From Lachnospiraceae bacterium (GTDB taxonomy: Bacteria; Bacillota; Clostridia; Lachnospirales; Lachnospiraceae): DNA of 41,189 bases. Position 1 is the stretch's first letter; the number at the start of each line of letters is the position of its first letter. This document shows, in pieces, positions 24,100-33,194 of this stretch. The DNA lies in NCBI GenBank assembly GCA_017526985.1, contig JAFXQR010000192.1:1-41189 (forward strand), in the 5' to 3' direction. The position numbers were made by a program, and so were the translations under genes. A model generated the notes under the pieces. That model saw only the letters and a program-made list of their open reading frames with translations. It did not search any database and was not told where the DNA came from.

Positions 24100-25179
24100 C
24101 TATTCCGGTTTCTCGACATATCCGTCACAGTTGTATTTCTTATCATAGCAGCGGATATTTATTGTTGTGCCTTCTTTGACCACCAGGGCCGTCACCGCCT
24201 GCAGGCCGTCATCATCCGCGGTGATATCGATCACACCGCCGTCCAGATACAGGAAACCCTTGGTCTCATCCTCTTTTTTATCCGACTGGATACCGTCATC
24301 CTTAGAAGACAGCGTCAGATTTCCGCCCAGGATCACCACACTGTCATTGCCCTTCAGCGCATTTTTTGCCGCCTGCACCGTGATGGTTCCGTTTAAGATC
24401 TTCAGATCATCCTTGCAGCTGATGCCGTTGTTGTGCGCGCCGGTCACTTCCAGGCTGCCACTGCCGTTAATGGTCAGGTCGATCTTGCTGAAGATGCAGC
24501 CTTTGTCCTGGGAATCGATGCCGTCGCTCACATGATTTACGCTGTCCGGTGCCAGGGTGATCAGCGCCTTATCCCCGCTCTCAAAAAAGATGGGCGCTCC
24601 TCCCGTATAGGAAAGATCTGCATTGTCCAGCACCAGCTGTATTTTGTCATCTGCACCACCCTTAAAGCAGATCTGCCCGCCGCTTAAGCTTCCGCGCAGG
24701 ATATAGGTTCCGCTCTTCACGATACAGATCTTATTTCCGTCCATCACGATCGCTTCCGCGATATAATTTTCTTTTGCTTCATTCGATGCCGCAGCTCCGG
24801 TAGTGATCTCCAGTCCGTTGCCGTTCAGATTCAAAACGATGGCATGGGCCTCGTCATATTCCTCCATCTGGTCAAAAGACGACGCCTTGGTGGTGATCGT
24901 CTCTGTCACCGTATACTCCTTTTTCGATCCGGTATCGTAAGGAAACTCCGCCAGAAAACCCAGATCCTCCGGCTCGTTGATCGCTGCTGCCGCTCCTTCT
25001 GCGGCATTCCCCAGATCGATGGTCACCGTACCGCCCGCTGCGCTCCCTGCTTCCGTGCCCGCTGCCGCCGGTGTCGTTGTCGCCTCCGCCAATCCGTTTA
25101 CCGGCTTCACACCGCTGCTGCCGCAGGCGGTGAGCAATGCAGCCGAAAGAAGTATTGTTGGAATATATCTGTATTTCAT
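24100..25179 (-). CDS. Cthe_2159-type carbohydrate-binding lipoprotein
   Basis: 359 residues. Start placed at 25179 (MKYRYIPTILLSAALLTAC), where the lipobox LTAC follows a normal signal peptide and AAAGGAT precedes the ATG; the longer frame to 25284 lies in a repeat. Ala/Thr/Gly linker to about residue 65, then a beta-helix made of inward repeats: LVLDNADLSYTGGAPIFF, DLTINGSGSLEVTGAHNNGISC, NGTITVQAAKNALKGNDSVVI, GGNLTLSSKDDGIQS. This matches the polygalacturonate-binding Cthe_2159 family. Acts outside the membrane. Confidence 0.86.
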   Translation of the reverse strand: MKYRYIPTILLSAALLTACGSSGVKPVNGLAEATTTPAAAGTEAGSAAGGTVTIDLGNAAEGAAAAINEPEDLGFLAEFPYDTGSKKEYTVTETITTKASSFDQMEEYDEAHAIVLNLNGNGLEITTGAAASNEAKENYIAEAIVMDGNKICIVKSGTYILRGSLSGGQICFKGGADDKIQLVLDNADLSYTGGAPIFFESGDKALITLAPDSVNHVSDGIDSQDKGCIFSKIDLTINGSGSLEVTGAHNNGISCKDDLKILNGTITVQAAKNALKGNDSVVILGGNLTLSSKDDGIQSDKKEDETKGFLYLDGGVIDITADDDGLQAVTALVVKEGTTINIRCYDKKYNCDGYVEKPE

Positions 25180-25287
25180 AGCGTTATCCTTTCGTTCCAT
25201 TAATGTATTACGACGCATCAGGCTTATCGAATTACTTGTACATTTGCGAAGTATCTCCGAGGGGTTATACCCTTGCGGATGCACCTT

Positions 25288-25330
25288 GCCTTCCCCTTGA
25301 GGGGAAGGTGGCCGAAGGCCGGATGAGGTG
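25288..25330. repeat. repeat element, copy A (left of DUF559 gene)
   Basis: Contains the self-complementary core TTCCCCTTGAGGGGAA and ends GGATGAGGTG. It is an inverted relative of the copies at 25783 and 25915, which read CACCTCATCC ... GGGGAAGGC. Elements of this type are dispersed in gut Clostridia. Confidence 0.85.
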
Positions 25331-25350
25331 GACCCTGGCCTATCGTAATC

Positions 25351-25710
25351 TCACTTCTCACACCCAATAATATGATTCCATATATCTTCGCATACAGCTT
25401 CGAAATGATTATTTATTTCGTAATTTGAGTACCTAAGAACAGTGATTCCTTGGTTTTTCAAATAATGATCCCTGTCCTTATCATACTCATGCCCTTCCTC
25501 CGTATAATGCTGTGTACCGTCCAGTTCTATTGCTACGTGTGCACTTGCACAATAAAAATCCAATATATATACTCCGACTACTTTCTGTCGATTTATCGTT
25601 ACAGGCAGTGTCTTCAGAAAAGTATACCATAAGTGGCGTTCTTCTTTCGTCATCTGCTTTCGAAGATTCTGTGCATTTGTTCGTAATTTTGTATTGTGAA
25701 ACTCATTCAT
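25351..25710 (-). CDS. DUF559 domain protein (VSR-like endonuclease fold)
   Basis: 119 residues: NAQNLRKQMTKEERHLWYTFL, INRQKVVGVYILDFYCASAHVAIELDGTQHY (Asp, Glu, Asp/Gln set of the nuclease core), then DRDHYLKNQGITVLRYSNYEI. This is the full-length DUF559 domain, distantly related to Vsr mismatch endonucleases. The gene is framed by inverted copies of the TTCCCC repeat (25288-25330 and 25783-25828). No helper genes accompany it. It interrupts an otherwise surface-protein neighbourhood, which suggests insertion. Confidence 0.88.
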   Translation of the reverse strand: MNEFHNTKLRTNAQNLRKQMTKEERHLWYTFLKTLPVTINRQKVVGVYILDFYCASAHVAIELDGTQHYTEEGHEYDKDRDHYLKNQGITVLRYSNYEINNHFEAVCEDIWNHIIGCEK

Positions 25711-25782
25711 GTACTATTTCGTTACCCTCTGTGTTGTCCATCTCATTCTGCGACCAGGCGTAGACTATGACCAGCCGGAGAA

Positions 25783-25828
25783 CACCTCATCCGGCGCTGG
25801 CGCGCCACCTTCCCCTCAAGGGGAAGGC
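25783..25828. repeat. repeat element, copy B (right of DUF559 gene)
   Basis: Begins CACCTCATCCGGCGC and ends with the palindrome TTCCCCTCAAGGGGAAGGC. Inverted with respect to copy A at 25288-25330. Confidence 0.85.
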
Positions 25829-25914
25829 AAGATACTCCCGCATGGTTATCGTGAATTACTCTACCGGTACGACCTCATTCTGCGACCAGGCGTAGACCAC
25901 GACCAGCCAGGGAA

Positions 25915-25960
25915 CACCTCATCCGGCGCTGACGCGCCACCTTCCCCTCAAGGGGAAGGC
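25915..25960. repeat. repeat element, copy C
   Basis: Same sequence and orientation as copy B with two changes near its middle; arose by the 132-bp tandem duplication. Confidence 0.85.
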
Positions 25961-25987
25961 AAAATACTCCCGCATGGTTATCGTGAA

Positions 25988-27619
25988 TTACTCTACCGGT
26001 ACGACATTTGGATCCGCTATGGGTACCACCTCCGGCGCAGGAACAGGTTCGACCGGCGCTGCAGGCTCGGCCGGTACTTCGGGAGCAGCGGCAGGAGCGG
26101 GATCCTCCGGGCGGGATTCGCCGATGGAGTAGGTGGCAGCGTGACGGTTGAAGTCATCCATATGGATGCTCTCGTCGATCCAGTCGTAGCGTTTCTGCAG
26201 GAAATCCTTCAGACGCAGGGCCTGTTCATCGCGACTGGTGCGCCCGTATACCGCGTCGTTCTGCGGCCGGGAAAGGGATACCTCTTCGGTGTGGCGGTCC
26301 ACGGAATCCATCGCCACCTGCAACAGCTCATCCTTCTTCTCGTCCCAGCGCTCACGCACCGCCAGCATAAATTCGTCCGAGCGATACAGATAAGTCATAT
26401 AGTGGTTCTGCGCCTGATAATACACCTGCTCGGCGCTGCTCCAATAACGATAGGTCGGATTGTCGTAAGAGAAATTCCCCATCGCCATATCAAAATCCCA
26501 GACCGGCCCGATCTTTAATAACCCGTTTTCCTGGCGATACAGGAAAGTACTGCGCCACAAAGCCGAGTCTGTGTTGACACACAGCTCCATCACGATAAAC
26601 CAGTCCACCCAGGAATCCACATCGATCAGATCCTGCCAGCCCTCATCTTTGACAAATGCTGTATCCACCTGCGACATATAGTCCATGATAAACTTCGCTT
26701 CCGGCGTGTTGGCACTGTTAAATTCCGGATAGATAAAACGCAGACGCGGAGAATGCGGCGTGTTGAAATGATGCTGCCCGTAACGCACATTGAAGTTAAA
26801 CAGGTCGATACCGGTCTCCAGCAAAAAGGGCGTTTCCCCTTCTGCCGGCTCTGCCAAAGGATGACCCTGATCCGCAAAGAGATCCACCTTATCCTGTCCC
26901 GGCTCGATCTTTTCGGAAAAAGTATAGACACCGATGTATTTGTTGTTGAGATACACATCCACCAGCTGCTGCTTTGGCGTGTACTCCAGATGATCCATGC
27001 AGGCGGCAATGTCCATGGCCACACAGTTGCGGATGAGCGAGCGGTCCACATAGCTGGAGACCAGCACATACTTGTGGGCATTGACCATACCCAGAAGGGA
27101 TGCCGCATCGTCCAGTTTCAGCATATAACCTTTCTGCGGATAATAGCGCCAGGTGGTGTTGCCGCGCCCGCGGATGCCCAGCGTGTATTCCTTACCGTCC
27201 AGGATCAGCTTGCCCGGTGCGTACACATCACGGCTGGTCACGGCTTTGCCGCTGTCCGTGGAAAGATACAGCGCCGGTAAGTTACTCTCAAAGGTCCGGT
27301 TCACCTCAGGAATGGGCACGAGATCATTGTCGGATACCGAAGCCTCTTCAGAAACCACCGCTTCTCCCAGCTCGTAGGTGACCACACCGTCGTACAGCTC
27401 CACCACCGGCATGGGCTTGGATACCGCTGCAGGCCCTGCCGATACCGCGGTGTTTTCGCTTGCCGCGGGTGTCGGCGCTTCCGCAGCATCCGCCGTTTTT
27501 CGCGAAAACAGATCCCCCCGCAGTACCAACACCATCAGAAACAACAGCAGCACCAGTACCAGCGTGACCAGAAACAACAGATTGGATTTTTGTTTTTTGT
27601 AACTTCTTCGTTTACTCAT
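25988..27619 (-). CDS. CotH-type kinase domain protein, membrane-anchored
   Basis: 543 residues. N-terminal membrane helix 14-34 (FLVTLVLVLLLFLMVLVL), Ala/Pro linker to ~105, then the CotH domain to ~480: TLGIRGRGNTTWRYYPQKGYMLKLD (ATP-site region), YVLVSSYVDRSLIRNCVAMDIA, VDVYLNNKYIGVYTFSEKIE, FIVMELCVNTD and GPVWDFDMAMGNFSY (metal-binding Asp). CotH proteins of spore formers are secreted-type protein kinases; related cell-surface forms in Clostridia are uncharacterised. The C-terminus is a Pro/Ala/Glu-rich tail ending VVPVE. The 3' end overlaps a tandem duplication. Confidence 0.9.
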   Translation of the reverse strand: MSKRRSYKKQKSNLLFLVTLVLVLLLFLMVLVLRGDLFSRKTADAAEAPTPAASENTAVSAGPAAVSKPMPVVELYDGVVTYELGEAVVSEEASVSDNDLVPIPEVNRTFESNLPALYLSTDSGKAVTSRDVYAPGKLILDGKEYTLGIRGRGNTTWRYYPQKGYMLKLDDAASLLGMVNAHKYVLVSSYVDRSLIRNCVAMDIAACMDHLEYTPKQQLVDVYLNNKYIGVYTFSEKIEPGQDKVDLFADQGHPLAEPAEGETPFLLETGIDLFNFNVRYGQHHFNTPHSPRLRFIYPEFNSANTPEAKFIMDYMSQVDTAFVKDEGWQDLIDVDSWVDWFIVMELCVNTDSALWRSTFLYRQENGLLKIGPVWDFDMAMGNFSYDNPTYRYWSSAEQVYYQAQNHYMTYLYRSDEFMLAVRERWDEKKDELLQVAMDSVDRHTEEVSLSRPQNDAVYGRTSRDEQALRLKDFLQKRYDWIDESIHMDDFNRHAATYSIGESRPEDPAPAAAPEVPAEPAAPVEPVPAPEVVPIADPNVVPVE

Positions 27620-27633
27620 AACATATACTCATA

Positions 27634-28836
27634 TTATTGAATGTCAGCGATGACCCACTCTCCATCGATCTTTACAAAATAATAAGTGCCGTCGGTCTTG
27701 TCGATCACTTCACGGCTGCCGTAGATCGTCATGGACTTCTCCAGATATACATGGCAACAGAAACAGTCTTCGCCGTATTCGATATAGTGATCCGCTTCTT
27801 CGGTCACAAAATGTGTCCGGCTGTGGGAATCAAAATAGCCCATACTGTTGCGGCGGTATTCTTCGGCCAGGCTCAGGTATTCCGAATCCGCCGGGAACAA
27901 ATGCCGGATGGGCGCCGTACTGCCCGTAGCTCCCGGCAGATCCCGCGAGAAAAAGAGAGAATAGGTCTCCACGCAATCCAGAACATACTGTTTCCGCTCT
28001 TCCGGCATCTCCTGCTCCGCCGGCTGCAGATCCAGTTTAAGATGATCCCCCTGCAGCTGAAAATGCTCCTCCGCAGTCTCTCCCGGCTCATATTCCGCAA
28101 GGATATTTCCATCCCCGTCACTAACCGTAACCTTCGGCAGACGATACAGATCCGTGACCGCATAGCTCACCAGATCCGGGATGTCCACATAACGCCGGCA
28201 GTAATCCAGTCCCGGCAGTGTGGCCGCCCCCAGGATATATTCCTCACCCACCGGCTGATCATTGATCGCTAGCACATTCCCGGCCGGCATGGTCACATCC
28301 ACACTGCATTTCGGCGCTTCCCGCAGCAGACGGATCTCCTGCGGCACCCACTGCGTGATGGTCAGCAGTTTCAGCCGTGTCTTGCTCTCCCCCGGCAGGA
28401 TCGATGTTTCCGCAAAACGATGTTCCCCCGTATAAAGACTGTAGCGGATCGCTCCGGTGGAATAATCTTCCAGCTCGCGATGATACTGTACACCGTTTTG
28501 CGCGATCTCAGCATTCAGTTCCGCAAGATAATCTTCCACCGTTTCATACGCCGTGTAAGGCGCATCTTCCGTGACTGCAATGGTATACGGCAGCTGCTCC
28601 TCCGGATCTTCTTCCGCAATATTCGGAAGCAATACCGTAAGGCTGTTTCCGATCCCGTTCGCGGAAAGACTGTCCGCAACCGATGCGATGGTATAAGCCG
28701 GCTGAGCTGCCTCATAGATAACAAGCACCTTACTCACATGTTGCAAAAGGAGCGCCATAATGCCCAGCAATAACGCGATATATACCAGAAAAACTACCCA
28801 TATATATGATTTTTTCTTCTGCTCTTTTTTCTCCAT
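27634..28836 (-). CDS. hypothetical membrane-anchored extracellular protein
   Basis: 400 residues, not recognised. Short basic N-terminus (MEKKEQKKKSY), one membrane helix about 11-33, then ~365 residues outside the membrane. Visible segments: AAQPAYTIASVADSLSANGIGN, a mid-protein GDHLKLDLQPAEQEMPEERKQYVLDCVETYSLFFSRDLPG, and a C-terminal HYIEYGEDCFCCHVYLEKSMTIYG...GTYYFVKIDGEWVIADIQ, whose ending resembles SnoaL/NTF2-like or DUF4878-like beta-sheets. It lies between cotH and the NAGPA gene in one operon. Confidence 0.75.
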   Translation of the reverse strand: MEKKEQKKKSYIWVVFLVYIALLLGIMALLLQHVSKVLVIYEAAQPAYTIASVADSLSANGIGNSLTVLLPNIAEEDPEEQLPYTIAVTEDAPYTAYETVEDYLAELNAEIAQNGVQYHRELEDYSTGAIRYSLYTGEHRFAETSILPGESKTRLKLLTITQWVPQEIRLLREAPKCSVDVTMPAGNVLAINDQPVGEEYILGAATLPGLDYCRRYVDIPDLVSYAVTDLYRLPKVTVSDGDGNILAEYEPGETAEEHFQLQGDHLKLDLQPAEQEMPEERKQYVLDCVETYSLFFSRDLPGATGSTAPIRHLFPADSEYLSLAEEYRRNSMGYFDSHSRTHFVTEEADHYIEYGEDCFCCHVYLEKSMTIYGSREVIDKTDGTYYFVKIDGEWVIADIQ

Positions 28837-28850
28837 AAATGTGTTTCAGA

Positions 28851-29942
28851 TCACTTCACAACAAATGCCGTAGGCAGCCGTCTCGACGAATCGGAATAGG
28901 TCAGATAAGTCGAGGTGTGCGCATAAGTGCCGTCATAATAAAGCGCCGAAGAGGAACCTCCGTCCAGATTGGCGGCATTCACTGCGCCATACTGCAGCAT
29001 CACATCGATCAGATCCTGTCCGGTAGCCCCCAGATGTCCGGAAGCTCCGCGGCCGTCCGTCACCAGGATCAGCACCGTACCGTCCGCACACTGCCCGATG
29101 GCGGTACGCGGATTGGCCCCGGCTCCTTTCCCGTTCAGATCCACCGCCGCACCATTGATGATCAGCTTGGTAAACAGATTAGTATTGCTGCTGTTCAGAT
29201 CTTTAAAGGAAACAGCATCCACGATATGATTCTCATTTACATAGGAAGAAAAACCGGTAGCGCCCATAGAACCGATCTCTGCGATCACCAGGATGTGATC
29301 CTCGTTAAAGCCCACCATCACATCACCGCGGGAAGGCTCATTAAACAGAATCTCGCCTTCTTTGACTACCACACCCACGGGCCGGCCACCCCAGTTGCTG
29401 CCGGAATTGACAAACTCTCCGGCATTGGCACCTGCTATGGCGTCGTTTGCCTTGCAGTGATCACCCACCGTGAGCCCGTTTTTCTCGTGTTCCATCGATG
29501 ACCAGGGATAAGAGGTGGAAAGTGACAGACGGGAAGGGTCTTTGACTGCCAGCAGGGCGCCTTCGAAGGTGCGTCCCTTGATGGTCAGCAGAGCGATCCC
29601 GTTTTCATCAAAGGGGATCAGGGAGGATTCCTCGGTTGCGGCATCCGGATCTGCCGTTGCCGTTACCGATACCATAGAAGTATCTGTTTCCGCAGCCGTC
29701 GTCTGCTCCGGCAATACCGCCGTACCCTGATCCGTCTGCAGACATGCCTGTATCTCTTCATCACTCAGATACCAGCCGGGTACAAATTTCATCCCGCCGG
29801 TCTCCAGCATGGTTGCCACAAAGGTCTTGCGCGCCGAGGGTGACGGGCCGTTGCAAAACTTCCCCATCAACAGGTACAACGCAAGAAAGAGCACTGCCGC
29901 GGTGCCCAGCAAAAATGCGAATATCCAGCCGATTGTCTTCAT
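28851..29942 (-). CDS. phosphodiester glycosidase (NAGPA) family protein
   Basis: 363 residues. The start at 29942 (MKTIGWIFAFLLG) is preferred over the ATG at 29954, because TAAGGTG sits just before it. Membrane helix 5-27. The NAGPA domain (~150-363) shows DAIAGANAGEFV, NPRTAIGQCADGTVLILVTDGRG, GATGQDLIDVMLQYGAVNAANLDGGSSS and the C-terminal RRLPTAFVVK. Family members cleave or modify phosphodiester-linked sugars in cell-surface glycans. It opens the surface-protein operon, and its promoter faces that of mutS2. Confidence 0.9.
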   Translation of the reverse strand: MKTIGWIFAFLLGTAAVLFLALYLLMGKFCNGPSPSARKTFVATMLETGGMKFVPGWYLSDEEIQACLQTDQGTAVLPEQTTAAETDTSMVSVTATADPDAATEESSLIPFDENGIALLTIKGRTFEGALLAVKDPSRLSLSTSYPWSSMEHEKNGLTVGDHCKANDAIAGANAGEFVNSGSNWGGRPVGVVVKEGEILFNEPSRGDVMVGFNEDHILVIAEIGSMGATGFSSYVNENHIVDAVSFKDLNSSNTNLFTKLIINGAAVDLNGKGAGANPRTAIGQCADGTVLILVTDGRGASGHLGATGQDLIDVMLQYGAVNAANLDGGSSSALYYDGTYAHTSTYLTYSDSSRRLPTAFVVK

Positions 29943-29965
29943 CACCTTACCCATAACACCCCGCT

Positions 29966-29994
29966 ATTATACACGCTTGCACTATGCATGGCAA
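29966..29994 (-). promoter_or_regulatory. promoter of the NAGPA/cotH operon
   Basis: Minus strand: TTGCCA (29989-29994), 17 bases, TATAAT (29966-29971); initiation near 29959. Its spacer contains the -35 box of the opposing mutS2 promoter. Confidence 0.75.
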
Positions 29995-30006
29995 GTGTGG
30001 TATATT
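29977..30006 (+). promoter_or_regulatory. promoter of mutS2
   Basis: TTGCAC (29977-29982), 18 bases, TATATT (30001-30006). Initiation at about 30012-30014 would put the transcript start one to three bases before the mutS2 ATG. Confidence 0.6.
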
Positions 30007-30014
30007 TTAGTATT

Positions 30015-32435
30015 ATGAACGCAAAAGTATTACACACCTTAGAATTTGACAAGATCACGGAGATCCTATCCGGCTTTACGGGCAGCGCGCCGGCAAAACG
30101 CATGTGCGAGACGCTGCGGCCGTCCCAGAACCTCGACTGGATCGAAGATGCCCAGGAACAGACGGCAGCCGCGCTCACTCGTATGCTGAAAAGCGACCGT
30201 CTTTCTTTCGGAGCCAATTTTGATGTACGCCAATTGTTAAAAGACGCCGGCATCGGACGCGCACTCTCTATGGGAGAACTGCTCTCCATCGCCAGACTGC
30301 TTTTGTGTGTGGGTGCCTGCGCGGAATACGGTACGGAAACAGGAGCGCCCGACGGCAATACCGAAGAACCGCAGGACTGCCTGTCGGACCTCTTTCTGCG
30401 TCTGGATCCTCTCACGCAGTTGTCTAGCGAGATCAGCCGTTGCATCTTATCGGAAGAAGAGATGGCGGATAACGCTTCCAAAGATCTGGCAGAGATCCGT
30501 CGGTCCTTTAATGTGATCACCGGCCGCATCCATACGCAGCTCAATCATATGGTGAACCAGTCGCTGCGCAGCTATCTGCAGGATGCTGTCATCACTATGC
30601 GCGGGGATCGCTACTGCATCCCGGTCAAATCGGAATACAAATCTCAGGTACCTGGTATCGTACATGACCAGTCTTCCACCGGCTCCACTTTCTTCATCGA
30701 ACCGGCAGCCATCGTGGAACTCAACAACCAGCTGAATCAGTTGAAGCAGAAGGAACAGGACGAGATCCGCCGCATCTTAGTCGCACTCTCCGCCCATGTG
30801 GCGCAGTACGGCGACATCATTGCGGAAGATCAGAAGACCCTGACACTGCTCGACTTTATCTTTGCAAAAGCCAAGTACGCATTGAAACTGAATGCCACCA
30901 GGCCTTTGTACAATACAGAACATCATATCCGGCTGCGCAAGGCAAGACATCCGCTTCTGGATCCTGCCAAGGCAGTGCCCATCGATGTGACTCTGGGCAA
31001 GGATTACGATCTGCTCATTGTCACCGGCCCCAATACCGGCGGCAAGACGGTATCCTTAAAGACCGTGGGCCTGCTGACACTGATGGGACAGGCCGGTCTG
31101 CATATTCCGGCGCTGGACCGTTCCGAACTGTCCCTGTTTTCGGAAGTATTTGCGGATATCGGAGATGAACAGAGCATCGAGCAGAGCCTGTCCACCTTCT
31201 CTTCGCATATGACCAGCATCGTACAGATCTTAAAGAAAGCAAACGCCGACAGCCTGTGCCTCTTCGATGAGCTGGGCGCCGGTACCGACCCCACCGAGGG
31301 TGCGGCGCTGGCTACGGCGATCTTAAACCACCTGCATACGCAGGGCATCCGCACCATGGCAACCACCCATTACAGTGAGCTCAAGATCTATGCGCTCTCC
31401 ACGGAAGGTGTGGAAAATGCCAGCTGCGAATTTGATGTGGAGACTTTGAGTCCCACCTACCGCCTGCTCACCGGTATCCCCGGCAAGAGTAACGCTTTTG
31501 CCATCTCGAAGAAGCTGGGGCTGTCCGATGCCATCATCGATGCTGCCGGCCAGTATGTGAGCAGCGAATCGGAAAGCTTTGAAAATGTTATCGCCGATCT
31601 GGAACACAAACGCATCCAGCTGGAGAAGGACCGCGAAGCTTTTGACGCACAGCGGGCCGATCTGGAAAAACGCCTGCAGGATGTAGAAGTGCGGGAAGAT
31701 AAACTGCAGAACCAGCGCGAACAGATCTTAAAAGACGCCCGCGAGGAAGCCAAAGATATCTTACAGGATGCCAAGGATGTGGCTGATGAGACCATCCGCG
31801 TCTTTAACCAGCAGGGCAGCCAGATGAAGATCCAGACCATGGAGAAGAAACGCCAGAATGTGCGGGAATGGCTCTCCAAGCAGGATGAAGCCATCTACCG
31901 TGAGGCGATGCAGAACAGCAAAAAGAAAAATCCGGAAGCAGCTCCTACACCAAAGATCCTGACAGCAAAGGAAGCCACCCCGGGTACTTCCGTACATATC
32001 ATCTCCATGCAGGTGGACGGCGTGATCCTGACGGCACCGGACAAGCATGGCAATGTACAGGTACAGTGCGGCATCATGCGCAGCAAAGTACGCCTGGGTG
32101 ATCTGACAAGGGCGGCTGCAAAACCGGAAAGCACCGCAAAAAAATCTACCGGTACCAAAACCGGCAAGCTGGATCTGAGCAAAGCTTCCCATGTATCTGC
32201 CGAGATCAATGTGATCGGCTCCACCGTGGATGATGCCGTGGCCCGTATCGACAAATACTTAGACGATGCCTATATGACGCATATGGAACGCGTCCGCATC
32301 GTGCACGGCAAAGGCACCGGTGCACTGCGCAAAGGCATTCACGATTATCTGCGCTGTAACCCGATCGTCAAAAGTTTTGCCCTGGCCGCCCACGGCGAAG
32401 GCGATGCCGGCGTAACGATCGTTGAGTTCAAATAA
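30015..32435 (+). CDS. mutS2: endonuclease MutS2
   Basis: 806 residues. Start placed at MNAKVLHTLEFDKI (30015); the frame opens at 29988 but its extra codons overlap the promoter. Core/clamp region 1-310, ATPase 310-530 with Walker A GPNTGGKT (338-345), ADIGDEQSIEQSLSTFSSHM, LFDELGAGTDPTEGAAL and TTHYSELK. A coiled coil follows (530-640), then a basic linker and a C-terminal Smr domain (~735-806) with VHGKGTGALRKGI. The Smr LDLRG motif reads INVIG, so the nuclease function linked to LDLR may be altered. MutS2 acts in recombination control and rescue of collided ribosomes. No Shine-Dalgarno sequence is visible. Confidence 0.95.
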   Translation: MNAKVLHTLEFDKITEILSGFTGSAPAKRMCETLRPSQNLDWIEDAQEQTAAALTRMLKSDRLSFGANFDVRQLLKDAGIGRALSMGELLSIARLLLCVGACAEYGTETGAPDGNTEEPQDCLSDLFLRLDPLTQLSSEISRCILSEEEMADNASKDLAEIRRSFNVITGRIHTQLNHMVNQSLRSYLQDAVITMRGDRYCIPVKSEYKSQVPGIVHDQSSTGSTFFIEPAAIVELNNQLNQLKQKEQDEIRRILVALSAHVAQYGDIIAEDQKTLTLLDFIFAKAKYALKLNATRPLYNTEHHIRLRKARHPLLDPAKAVPIDVTLGKDYDLLIVTGPNTGGKTVSLKTVGLLTLMGQAGLHIPALDRSELSLFSEVFADIGDEQSIEQSLSTFSSHMTSIVQILKKANADSLCLFDELGAGTDPTEGAALATAILNHLHTQGIRTMATTHYSELKIYALSTEGVENASCEFDVETLSPTYRLLTGIPGKSNAFAISKKLGLSDAIIDAAGQYVSSESESFENVIADLEHKRIQLEKDREAFDAQRADLEKRLQDVEVREDKLQNQREQILKDAREEAKDILQDAKDVADETIRVFNQQGSQMKIQTMEKKRQNVREWLSKQDEAIYREAMQNSKKKNPEAAPTPKILTAKEATPGTSVHIISMQVDGVILTAPDKHGNVQVQCGIMRSKVRLGDLTRAAAKPESTAKKSTGTKTGKLDLSKASHVSAEINVIGSTVDDAVARIDKYLDDAYMTHMERVRIVHGKGTGALRKGIHDYLRCNPIVKSFALAAHGEGDAGVTIVEFK

Positions 32436-32466
32436 AAAACACATATACTAAGAAAGAAGGTGCCCT

Positions 32467-33171
32467 ATGGCAGAGAAACAACGCATACTGATCGTAGATG
32501 ATGACGAGAACATTGCAGAGCTGATCAGCCTGTATCTGACCAAAGAGTGTTTTGAAACACAGATCGTCGGCGATGGCGAATCCGCATTGGTCGCGATCAA
32601 ATCCTTTGCCCCCAATCTGATCCTGCTGGATTTAATGCTGCCGGGCATCGACGGTTATCAGGTGTGCCGTGAGGTGCGTAAAGACGAGATCCAGGTGCCC
32701 ATCATCATGCTCTCCGCCAAAGGCGAGGTGTTTGACAAAGTGCTCGGCCTGGAACTGGGCGCCGATGACTATATGGAAAAACCTTTTGATTCCAAGGAAC
32801 TGGTGGCCCGGGTCAAAGCCGTCCTGCGCCGTTACAAACCGGTGGTAGCGGAGGCTGCTCCTGCAGCACCGGAAAACGAAGTACGGCTCACGGACCTCAC
32901 CATCAATCGTTCCAACTACAGTGTCACCTATCGCGGCCGCCGCGTGGAAATGCCGCCAAAGGAATTGGAACTGCTTTATTTCCTGGCATCCCAGCCCAAC
33001 CATGTGTATTCCCGTGAGCAGTTGCTGGATCAGATCTGGGGCTACGAATATGTGGGGGACACCCGTACCGTGGATGTGCACATCAAGCGCATCCGGGAAA
33101 AGATCGGCGATCATGAGCGCTGGAAGATCACCACGATCTGGGGCGTGGGCTACAAATTTGAGCTGATGTAA
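32467..33171 (+). CDS. OmpR-family response regulator
   Basis: 234 residues. Receiver with acidic pocket VDDDEN, phospho-acceptor Asp55 (LLDLMLPG), Ser in MLSAKG and Lys in MEKPFD. Winged-helix DNA-binding domain about 135-232 (PPKELELLYFLASQPNHVYSREQLLDQIWGYEY...RTVDVHIKRIREKI). Partner kinase begins 23 bases after its stop. GAAGGTG before the ATG. Confidence 0.95.
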   Translation: MAEKQRILIVDDDENIAELISLYLTKECFETQIVGDGESALVAIKSFAPNLILLDLMLPGIDGYQVCREVRKDEIQVPIIMLSAKGEVFDKVLGLELGADDYMEKPFDSKELVARVKAVLRRYKPVVAEAAPAAPENEVRLTDLTINRSNYSVTYRGRRVEMPPKELELLYFLASQPNHVYSREQLLDQIWGYEYVGDTRTVDVHIKRIREKIGDHERWKITTIWGVGYKFELM

Positions 33172-33194
33172 TACAAAAACCATTATAGTAAATC

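Larger units (their letters stand above)
25742..26005. repeat. 132-bp tandem duplication overlapping the cotH 3' end
   Basis: 25742-25873 and 25874-26005 are near-identical with a few substitutions (for example GACTATGACCAGCCGGAG versus GACCACGACCAGCCAGGG). Each copy contains one TTCCCC element and ends with the last codons of the CotH gene, so a copy of the cotH 3' end is repeated outside the gene. Confidence 0.9.

Noticed and set aside
25742..26005. CRISPR array
   Set aside because: Only two long tandem units with no regular short repeat-spacer pattern; it is a duplication containing a dispersed repeat.
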